Source of the DNA: CAZRSW01 sp964602845
GTDB lineage: Bacteria; Chloroflexota; Dehalococcoidia; Lucifugimonadales; UBA826
Assembly: GCA_964602845.1 (NCBI GenBank)
Contig: CAZRSW010000030.1
Coordinates: forward strand, 1 to 14,086
Direction: 5' to 3'
DNA length: 14,086 nt
Part shown: positions 1 to 5,585 of the stretch, one piece after another
Layout: each line of letters begins with the position of its first letter
Position numbering within the stretch: the first letter of the stretch is position 1
Program-made: the position numbers and the translations under genes
Notes under the pieces: generated by a model
Told to the model about the DNA's origin: nothing
The model's input: only the letters and a program-made list of their open reading frames with translations
Database searches by the model: none

Positions 1-185
1 ATGCGAGGGGTGCCAGTGATAGAGGACGTGTTAGAATCGATTTGGAGACCAGTGCTCAGTGTTACGATGTGAGCCGGGGTAGGAGGCATAAATGCTCCGT
101 CGTTTGATTCGTAAGGATCTGCTATCAGGACGATGTTTCTGCTGTCCAGTCGTATACAGGATTGTCCGAGCCAGGTTATTTCCAT
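1..185 (-). CDS. MBL-fold metal-dependent hydrolase-like protein (COG2220-like), N-terminal part only, cut by the window edge
   Basis: The minus strand from an ATG at 185 reads 61 codons without a stop and continues past the left edge. The protein starts MEITWLGQSCIRL, continues with DPYES and then HIVTLS. This is the familiar start of small metallo-beta-lactamase-fold hydrolases (typically WLGHSCFRL, then TDPY, then DIVTVSH followed by the HxHxDH zinc motif). Here the His of GHS is Gln (residue 8). The stretch after IVTLS (about residues 46-61) reads TGLQIDSNTSSITGTPR with no His at all, so the first metal-binding motif is absent or heavily degenerate. The family call rests on the N-terminal pattern only and the catalytic C-terminal part is not visible. 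A promoter with TTGAAC and an extended -10 lies about 35-65 bases upstream, and a GAGAGG ribosome-binding site lies 11 bases before the ATG. The function is unknown and it may be a non-catalytic paralogue. Confidence 0.72.
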   Translation of the reverse strand, partial: MEITWLGQSCIRLDSRNIVLIADPYESNDGAFMPPTPAHIVTLSTGLQIDSNTSSITGTPR

Positions 186-221
186 TCGTTGGGTAGCCTC
201 TCTATTTAGGATCGCCTAGTC

Positions 222-251
222 AGTATAGCAACCGTGGACTTTCATGTTCAA
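222..251 (-). promoter_or_regulatory. Sigma70-type promoter with extended -10 for the MBL-fold gene
   Basis: On the minus strand a -35 TTGAAC (246-251) is followed by an 18-base spacer and a -10 TATACT (222-227), which is preceded by TGC, giving the extended -10 TGCTATACT. The predicted transcript start is near 215, leaving about 30 bases of leader before the ATG at 185. It reads away from ffh. Confidence 0.6.
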
Positions 252-331
252 GATGAATACAGGTGCCTTCATCGGGAGGATTGCTGGGTAGGGGATGGTG
301 TTAAGAAGCAAATTTTGTTGGAGTATCAGAG

Positions 332-1527
332 ATGTTTGATAAATTGTCTGAGCGGTTTACTAGTATTTTCAACATGCTGGGGAACAAGGGACGCCTATCT
401 GAATTGGAAGTTGATGCTGCATTAAAGGAAATAAGGAGAGCTTTGCTAGAGGCTGACGTTAATTTTAAAGTTGCACGTTCTCTCGTAAATGAAATTAAAG
501 TCAAAACGTCTCAGGAACAACATAGCGGTGCTTTGACTACCTCTCAGGAAGTGATAAAGGCGACCAATGGAGAATTGATTAACGTGCTAGGGGGTGAAAG
601 AGTTCCGCTGAATTCGCCTTCTTCTTCAACGGGAGTTATCTTGATGGTGGGGCTTAATGGCTCAGGGAAAACAACAACATCTGCGAAGATGGCACAATTG
701 CTGAGATCGGAGGAGCAAACCATAACTCTTGTGGCGGCCGACGTGCATCGTCCTGCGGCAATTGAACAACTCGAAATACTGGGCAGCCAGGCGGGAGCCA
801 AGGTGTTCCAACGTGGTATCAACGTGGAGGCCCGTCGAGTTTCAGAAGAGGGCCTGTTAAACGGAAAGAATCGAGGAGATACGTGGGTAATTGTAGATAC
901 TGCTGGAAGGTCTCAAGCAGATGATCAGCTCATGGATGAATTGGACGAGATTAAAGGTGTCGTTGACCCGGATGAGACTTTGTTAGTTGTCGATGCTATG
1001 ACTGGACAAGATGCTGTCAATGTTGCAGAGGAATTTCATAAGAGAATAGGGGTGACAGGATTGGTGTTAACCAAGATGGACGGTGATGCTCGAGGTGGAG
1101 CGGCNNNNNNNNNNNNNNNNNNNNNNNNNNNNNNNNNNNNNNNNNNNNNNNNNNNNNNNNNNNNNNNNNNNNNNNNNNNNNNNNNNNNNNNNNNNNNNNN
1201 NNNNTAGGGCAGATCCTAGATATGCTTCCTGGATTTGGTGCGGTAAAGTCAAAGATGGATGGATTAGACGATAGTGATAATCAAATTGTAAGGACGGAGG
1301 CAATTATTAGGTCTATGACACCCAGTGAGCGCAGGCAACCCTCTCTAATTGACGGTAGCAGGCGACGTCGCATCGCCCGCGGAAGCGGGAATGCTCCTCG
1401 TGATGTGAATCAAGTTCTCAATCAGTTCAAACAGGTACAAAAAATGATGAAACAGATGTCCTCAACTAAAGGTCAAAAACGGCTAATGAAAATGATGTCA
1501 CAAGACGGTAAAGGGTGGAAATTTTGA
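332..1527 (+). CDS. ffh: Signal recognition particle protein Ffh (SRP54), interrupted by an assembly gap
   Basis: Ffh is the GTPase of the signal recognition particle. It binds 4.5S RNA and the hydrophobic signals of nascent membrane proteins and docks on FtsY. Before the gap, residues 1-258 give the helical N domain and most of the G domain: P-loop GLNGSGKTT (107-115), DVHRPAAIEQL (137-147), DTAGR (189-193) and the guanine-specificity TKMDG (247-251) followed by DARGGAA. After the gap comes the M domain: GQILDMLPGFG, the RNA-binding GSRRRRIARGSG and a Met-rich end (QKMMKQMSS). The two halves sit in different frames relative to the 100 N. By comparison with E. coli Ffh about 87-88 codons are missing, so the true gap is near 263 bases, which would restore one frame. 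The start ATG has GGAG 8 bases upstream. The whole protein would be about 450 residues, normal for the family. It is not a real frameshift or two genes. Confidence 0.95.
1105..1204. other. Assembly gap: run of exactly 100 N inside ffh
   Basis: One hundred consecutive N, the usual placeholder for a scaffold gap of unknown length. It replaces the end of the Ffh G domain and the linker into the M domain. The flanking coding frames are only compatible with a gap length of 2 modulo 3, and 100 is 1 modulo 3. Confidence 0.97.
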
Positions 1528-1545
1528 TATGATGTAGGGTCATAT
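1527..1545 (+). repeat. A/T-rich inverted repeat at the end of ffh, possible weak terminator
   Basis: ATATGA (1527-1532) and TCATAT (1540-1545) form a 6-bp stem with a 7-base loop, starting on the last base of the ffh stop codon. No T-run follows and the stem has little G+C, so it would be a poor intrinsic terminator. It separates ffh from the rny promoter. Confidence 0.25.
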
Positions 1546-1558
1546 GTGGTAAATATTC

Positions 1559-1590
1559 TTGACAGTGGGAAATCCGGAACCTACTATAAT
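1559..1590 (+). promoter_or_regulatory. Promoter for rny
   Basis: A perfect -35 TTGACA (1559-1564) and a perfect -10 TATAAT (1585-1590) lie in the ffh-rny spacer, but 20 bases apart, longer than the usual 16-18. The overlapping hexamer TACTAT (1582-1587) is 17 bases from the -35 and could be the -10 instead. Either gives a leader of about 50 bases before the rny ATG and implies that rny and the genes after it can be transcribed separately from ffh. Confidence 0.65.
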
Positions 1591-1648
1591 AGTGCAGTTA
1601 ACTTTTTGTAATTGAAGGTATTTACAATTTAATAGGAAGGTGAATCGC

Positions 1649-3175
1649 ATGGATTTAATTTATCTAGCGGTCGCCGTTCTTGGTGGTGTTATTGTAGGGA
1701 TAGCTCTGACCTTTGTTGTTAAGGGAATTTTAAATAGTCGCAGTGTATCTGCCGCCCAGTCTGAGGCCGAGGTTATCCGAGATGAAGTTAGTGAAGAGAG
1801 AAGAGTTATTCTCTTAGAGGCGAAAGAAGAATCTCATCAAATTAGAAGAGACGGGGAGAACGAAATCAAGGAGCGCCGAGCCGAACTTCAGGGTTCGGAG
1901 CGCAGATTAGCTAATCGAGAGGAGAATGCTGATCGGCGGGCCGGTAATTTGGAGAGACGTGAAAAAAGAATTTCGCAGCGTGAGTCCGACGTAGACAAAG
2001 TTCAGCAAGAGATCGAGGAAATTAAGAATAAACAGGCCGAAAAGCTTGAGTCTGTCGCTGATTTGTCCGTGGAAGAAGCTAAACATCTCATAATGATAAA
2101 GGCTGAGGACGACGCGAGATATGAGCTGGCCGCGAAGTATAGAGATATAGAGGAACAGCATCTAAGTGAGGCCAATGAGAAGGCTAGGAATATCCTTGGT
2201 CAGGCGATTCAGAGGTTGGCGTCAGATGTAGTTTCTGAGTCCACACTCAGTTCGGTACCGTTGCCCAATGATGATATGAAGGGGAGATTGATTGGCAGGG
2301 AGGGGAGGAATATACGGGCCATAGAAAGAAATACTGGGGTAGACTTAATAATAGATGACACCCCAGAGGCCGTGACTCTGTCCTGTTTCGATCCTGTGCG
2401 TAGAGAGACTGCGAGACTTGCTGTTTCGAAGCTTGTAGCTGATGGGAGAATTCATCCGGCGAGAATTGAGGACATGGTTAAGAAGGCTGAGAAGGAAGTC
2501 ACTGAGGTTATATGGCAAAGCGGACAAGAGGCGGTAATGGATTCTGGGGTAAGAGGATTAAGTCCGGACATTATCAGATTGATGGGTAGATTGAAGTATC
2601 GGTATAGCTATGGCGAAAATGTGTTGATGCACTGTCTGGAAGTATCTCATCTAGCAGGTATGTTGGCGGCTGAAGTTGGAGCTGATGTAAAAATTGCTAA
2701 AGCGGGAGGCTTTCTTCATGATATAGGTAAGGCCTTGAGCCATGAAATAGAAGGTCCGCACGCGGAAATCGGGGCTGATATTGCTAAGAAATATAATGTA
2801 CCATCCCATGTATGCCGATGTATTGCTGAACATCATGATGATGAGATGAGTTCTCCTGAATCGTTTATTGTTGCCGCGGCAGATGCTATTAGTGCTGCAA
2901 GACCAGGGTCCAGAAAAGATACTGTGGAAAATTACGTTAAAAGGTTAGAAGCGTTAGAGGAGGTAGCGAGCGGCTTTGATGGGGTGGAGAAATGTTTTGC
3001 AATACAGGCCGGTCGGGAAGTTAGGATTATGGTCGAGCCTGAGAACATAGACGATGTTGAGGCAGCTAGCATGGCCAGAGCGATTGTTAAAAGTATTGAA
3101 GACAAACTGGTTTATCCTGGACAGATCAAGGTAATAGTAATCAGGGAAAAAAGAACCGTAGAGTATGCCAGGTAG
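1649..3175 (+). CDS. rny: Ribonuclease Y, membrane-anchored endoribonuclease
   Basis: RNase Y is the main mRNA-decay endonuclease in many bacteria that lack RNase E. The 508-residue protein shows the full order: an N-terminal membrane helix (residues 2-28), a long charged coiled coil (about 35-190), a KH RNA-binding domain with LIGREGRN (214-221), and an HD hydrolase domain with NVLMHCLEVSHLAG (324-337) and the catalytic His-Asp in FLHDIGKAL (357-358), followed by EGPHAEIG and EHHDDE. The length matches the family (about 510-520). I chose ATG 1649 because AGGAAGG (1634-1640) lies 8 bases upstream. An in-frame GTG at 1640 would overlap that ribosome-binding site and add only MNR. It is first in a plus-strand cluster with the PHP gene 46 bases downstream. 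Confidence 0.97.
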   Translation: MDLIYLAVAVLGGVIVGIALTFVVKGILNSRSVSAAQSEAEVIRDEVSEERRVILLEAKEESHQIRRDGENEIKERRAELQGSERRLANREENADRRAGNLERREKRISQRESDVDKVQQEIEEIKNKQAEKLESVADLSVEEAKHLIMIKAEDDARYELAAKYRDIEEQHLSEANEKARNILGQAIQRLASDVVSESTLSSVPLPNDDMKGRLIGREGRNIRAIERNTGVDLIIDDTPEAVTLSCFDPVRRETARLAVSKLVADGRIHPARIEDMVKKAEKEVTEVIWQSGQEAVMDSGVRGLSPDIIRLMGRLKYRYSYGENVLMHCLEVSHLAGMLAAEVGADVKIAKAGGFLHDIGKALSHEIEGPHAEIGADIAKKYNVPSHVCRCIAEHHDDEMSSPESFIVAAADAISAARPGSRKDTVENYVKRLEALEEVASGFDGVEKCFAIQAGREVRIMVEPENIDDVEAASMARAIVKSIEDKLVYPGQIKVIVIREKRTVEYAR

Positions 3176-3221
3176 ATATAAATCAAATACCCAGATTGAA
3201 CTTCGTATATGATTTGAAAAG

Positions 3222-4085
3222 ATGGTACGCGTAGATCTTCATCTTCATTCCACCTACTCCGATGGCAAACTAACACCAGAAGAGTTGGTCTCGTTTTGTT
3301 ATTCCAAAGGTTTACGGACTATTGCATTGTCGGATCATGATTCCACAGAAGGTATCCAGGAGGGACGAAGAGCGGCGTGTGCTCAGGATATTGACCTGAT
3401 ACCGGCCCTAGAATTGAGTGCCTCACACAAGGGATTGGAGATACATTTGTTAGGGTATTTCATTGATATTGAGATGAAGTATCTTCAGGACATCCTCGCT
3501 GATTTTAGGGGCGAAAGGGACTCAAGAGGTGAAAAGATAATAAAAAACCTTTCAAATGATGGAGTTGATCTGTCATGGGCTAAGGTTCGTGACCTGGCAA
3601 CTGGAGGTTCCGTCGGTCGACCTCACATAGCACAAGCTTTGATCGAGGATGGGTATGTATCTTCGCACAGAGAAGCTTTTGATAAATATATAGGCAAATC
3701 TTGCCCAGCTTTTGTGGAAAGAATGCTGATGGATAGCAAGGAGGCTCTAAAATTGCTAAGGGATTGTGGTGGCGTGTCAGTGCTGGCGCATCCTCTTTAT
3801 TGGGGCCTTAAATCTGATAGGGAAGATATCCCTGGTCTTAATAACGTGGTTGGCCAATTAATTGAACATGGACTTGATGGGATCGAGGTTTATTATGGTG
3901 GATATGATGAGAATCAAATCAAGAGGTTGGAGTCAATAGCTAAAGAATTTTCTTTGATCCCGTGTGGCGGTACAGATTACCATGCGTTTGGGCAGGTTGG
4001 TGAAGCATTACCGGGAGATATGGGACCACCAGAGGCAATCATCGGTATGTTAAAAGCCAGAAAGCATGACATGAGTATTGTTTGA
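3222..4085 (+). CDS. PHP-domain metal-dependent phosphoesterase (YciV/TrpH-like)
   Basis: A 287-residue PHP-fold protein of the family that includes E. coli RNase AM (YciV) and the nucleoside 3',5'-bisphosphate phosphatase of Chromobacterium. These hydrolyse phosphate esters with a trinuclear metal centre. The metal-ligand set is visible: HLH (H7, H9) in VDLHLHSTYSDG with D14, SDHD (H39, D40), E64 in ALELS, H75 in EIHLLGYF, LAHP (H190) and GTDYH (D252, H254). The insert GRPHIAQALIEDGYV and EAFDKYIG are typical of the family. It is not the PHP domain of DNA polymerase III or X, since no polymerase domains are attached. The start has only a weak upstream purine run (TTGAAAAG). Its stop overlaps the proposed start of plsY by 8 bases, which suggests coupled translation. 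The substrate (RNA ends, or pAp-type nucleotides) cannot be told from sequence alone. Confidence 0.88.
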   Translation: MVRVDLHLHSTYSDGKLTPEELVSFCYSKGLRTIALSDHDSTEGIQEGRRAACAQDIDLIPALELSASHKGLEIHLLGYFIDIEMKYLQDILADFRGERDSRGEKIIKNLSNDGVDLSWAKVRDLATGGSVGRPHIAQALIEDGYVSSHREAFDKYIGKSCPAFVERMLMDSKEALKLLRDCGGVSVLAHPLYWGLKSDREDIPGLNNVVGQLIEHGLDGIEVYYGGYDENQIKRLESIAKEFSLIPCGGTDYHAFGQVGEALPGDMGPPEAIIGMLKARKHDMSIV

Positions 4086-4752
4086 CTTGCACTTAGATTC
4101 GATTCTTATTTTAGTATGTTGCTACTTTATTGGTTCGGTTCCAAGTGCTTTCCTTGTAACAAAGTTGCGTGTGAATAAAAATCTATTCGAAGTGGGTTCT
4201 GGAACCTTGGGATCTGCTAACGTTATACGACACACCGGCTTTCCATTCGGTATATTTGTTGGGGTATATGATCTGGTAGCGAAAGGGATATTGCCTGTTT
4301 TGATTATGCGCTCTATCGATATAGAAATTATGGTTCAGGGAATAGGTATATTAATGTTGTTAGTGGGGCACAACTGGTCGGTATTCACCAAATTCCGTGG
4401 TGGTCGAGGGGTGATGGTGGCTACCGGAGCACTAATAGGTCTAGGTATGTGGGGAGAAATTATATTGCTTGGAATAGGTTTCGGACTAGTTGGGAGTCTA
4501 TTTTATAGGGATATGGGATTTTGGACGTTTGTATCAATGATCATGCTGCCTGTTATCTGTTATGGGTCGGGTAGATCGATAGAAATGATATCTCTTGCTG
4601 GAATGATAGTAGTTCTATTAATAGTTAAAAGGTTGATGGCTAATTCGAGAGTTGATCGTAACGAGTCAGTGAAGCTTGTATTCTTGAGGCGATTAGTTTG
4701 GGATAGGGACATATTATCGAGAAAGGATTGGGTTGAAGGAACTCGCGGGTAA
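4078..4752 (+). CDS. plsY: Glycerol-3-phosphate acyltransferase PlsY (acyl-phosphate dependent)
   Basis: PlsY is an integral membrane enzyme that transfers an acyl group from acyl-phosphate to glycerol 3-phosphate, the first step of phospholipid synthesis in most bacteria. The 224-residue sequence shows hydrophobic segments near 8-26, 55-78, 85-100, 112-140, 147-162 and 168-185. The family motifs are GSVPSAFL (19-26), GSGTLGSANVIR (40-51, where most members have Asn at the fourth position and this one Thr43) and GHNWSVFTKFRGGRGV (97-112). A charged tail of about 40 residues (including RRLVWDRDILSRKDW) follows the membrane core; I recall similar tails in Chloroflexota members. The start is uncertain: TTG at 4078 overlaps the PHP stop, TTG at 4087 is the alternative, and neither has a strong ribosome-binding site. 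The next gene begins at or just after the plsY stop. Confidence 0.88.
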   Translation: MFDLHLDSILILVCCYFIGSVPSAFLVTKLRVNKNLFEVGSGTLGSANVIRHTGFPFGIFVGVYDLVAKGILPVLIMRSIDIEIMVQGIGILMLLVGHNWSVFTKFRGGRGVMVATGALIGLGMWGEIILLGIGFGLVGSLFYRDMGFWTFVSMIMLPVICYGSGRSIEMISLAGMIVVLLIVKRLMANSRVDRNESVKLVFLRRLVWDRDILSRKDWVEGTRG

Positions 4753-4765
4753 TCTTGTGGTCGGA

Positions 4766-5266
4766 ATGAATAATAGCTATTGTGATGTCCACAGCTCCGT
4801 CGAGACAAGTCTTAGGTGTGCGAAGTGTTCAAAACTTATTTGCCCCAAATGTATGGTGTCCTCACCTGTTGGTTATAGATGTGGGAGCTGCTCCACAGGA
4901 GTGAATCAAGCTGTTTTAAGTGTATCCGCCACGGAAGTTTTCAAAGCGATGTCAATCTCTGTAATAGGAGCGATTGGGTGCGGTGTTTCACTCGTTTTTT
5001 TAATGGATTTGTTGCCGCAAAGTGTAGTTTTAGCTAACGTCACAGGCCACATAATATTAATCTTACTAGCAATATTTTCTTACTCTTTAGGGGGATTGAT
5101 AAGTCTCACCGTCAATAGAAAACGAGGCAAAATACTAAAATTTATAGGTGGATTTGGCGTGCTGATTATGTTTGTGGTTACTGTCTTAGGGAGTGGTATG
5201 GTTGTTGGGATTGGGTTATTACTATCCCTAGTGTTGGGCATTTGGCTAGCCGTGTTCAGGTTGTGA
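4766..5266 (+). CDS. Zinc-binding (B-box-like) multi-pass membrane protein of unknown function
   Basis: A 166-residue protein with a Cys/His-rich N-terminus: C6, H9, C18, C21, C26, C29, C39 and C42 (CDVH, CAKC, CPKC, CGSC). This is enough for two zinc sites in the manner of the B-box-type zinc finger seen in small bacterial membrane proteins. After residue 55 there are three to four hydrophobic segments (about 60-84, 88-115, 125-145 and 146-165), separated by a basic loop NRKRGK. Such proteins are common but uncharacterised, so I give no function. The start is a choice. ATG 4766 follows the plsY stop by 13 bases and places CDVH at residue 6. An in-frame TTG at 4733 inside plsY has AAAGGA 5 bases upstream and would add 11 residues. 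It is the last gene of the rny-php-plsY cluster. Confidence 0.75.
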   Translation: MNNSYCDVHSSVETSLRCAKCSKLICPKCMVSSPVGYRCGSCSTGVNQAVLSVSATEVFKAMSISVIGAIGCGVSLVFLMDLLPQSVVLANVTGHIILILLAIFSYSLGGLISLTVNRKRGKILKFIGGFGVLIMFVVTVLGSGMVVGIGLLLSLVLGIWLAVFRL

Positions 5267-5399
5267 AGTTATGTGGGATTGTCAAGCTGATAGGAATATA
5301 GTGATGATGAGCTAACCTAGCACTAATAATGGTTCAGAAAATAAAAGAACACGCGTTAGACTCTTGTTATTGTTTGATCCAGTCAGATCTGTGGTAGTG

Positions 5400-5502
5400 C
5401 CATACATTTAAATTAGGTAGCTCAGCGGACCTTATGAGGCTTCCCATCCGGTTCTGCGGATATGGTTAGGCTCCTTATTTAGTGTATTCTTAAATGTACT
5501 GG
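5400..5502 (+). repeat. Nested inverted repeat, possible structured RNA or regulatory element upstream of aspS
   Basis: CCATACATTTAA (5400-5411) pairs with TTAAATGTACTGG (5490-5502), giving 12 base pairs with one bulged C (5499), of which 9 are continuous. Inside, ATGAGG (5434-5439) pairs with CCTTAT (5473-5478, one G-T pair), and ATCCG (5446-5450) pairs with CGGAT (5457-5461) around a 6-base loop, with two further C-G pairs beyond a 2-base bulge. The result is a coherent hairpin of about 103 bases. I match it to no known RNA family. The outer stem is A/T-rich, so chance pairing is possible. Confidence 0.35.
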
Positions 5503-5516
5503 TTTGAATCAGTTTG

Positions 5517-5545
5517 TGGACATTCTTGATCATATAAATTAATAA
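5517..5545 (+). promoter_or_regulatory. Possible promoter for aspS
   Basis: TGGACA (5517-5522, one base off TTGACA) and TAATAA (5540-5545) are 17 bases apart in an A/T-rich stretch. The -10 is weak. A transcript start near 5552 would leave a leader of about 35 bases and put the inverted repeat at 5400-5502 outside the aspS transcript. Confidence 0.3.
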
Positions 5546-5585
5546 GAGTATTTCAGAACAACTTTGTTCGGTGGAGGAAGTTATC

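Larger units (their letters stand above)
5267..5585. other. 319-base non-coding spacer between the Zn membrane protein and aspS
   Basis: No open frame of credible length on either strand. It contains the nested inverted repeat at 5400-5502, a small ACTG/CAGT hairpin right after it, and an A/T-rich stretch (5525-5555) with a possible promoter before aspS. I see no clear intrinsic terminator for the upstream gene and no tRNA, T-box or SRP RNA signature. Confidence 0.7.

Noticed and set aside
234..425. A 63-codon plus-strand frame overlapping the start of ffh
   Set aside because: No ribosome-binding site and no recognisable composition; it overlaps the well-supported ffh N domain in another frame.
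332..1527. Frameshift or split of ffh into two genes
   Set aside because: The frame change lies exactly at the 100-N placeholder, and the two halves together make one normal Ffh with only about 87-88 residues missing.
5412..5470. A tRNA gene in the spacer before aspS, suggested by GGTAGCTCAGCGG followed by GGTTC
   Set aside because: The distance between the D-arm-like and T-arm-like parts is too short by roughly a dozen bases, and no acceptor or anticodon stem can be drawn. At most it is a chance resemblance or a decayed remnant.
5400..5502. 4.5S/SRP RNA or 6S RNA in the same spacer
   Set aside because: The conserved SRP loop (GGAAG...AGCAGCC) is absent on both strands, and the large central bubble of 6S RNA is not evident.
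5267..5585. T-box riboswitch controlling aspS
   Set aside because: No T-box core (AGGGTGGNACCGCG-like sequence), no specifier loop pattern and no terminator/antiterminator pair.
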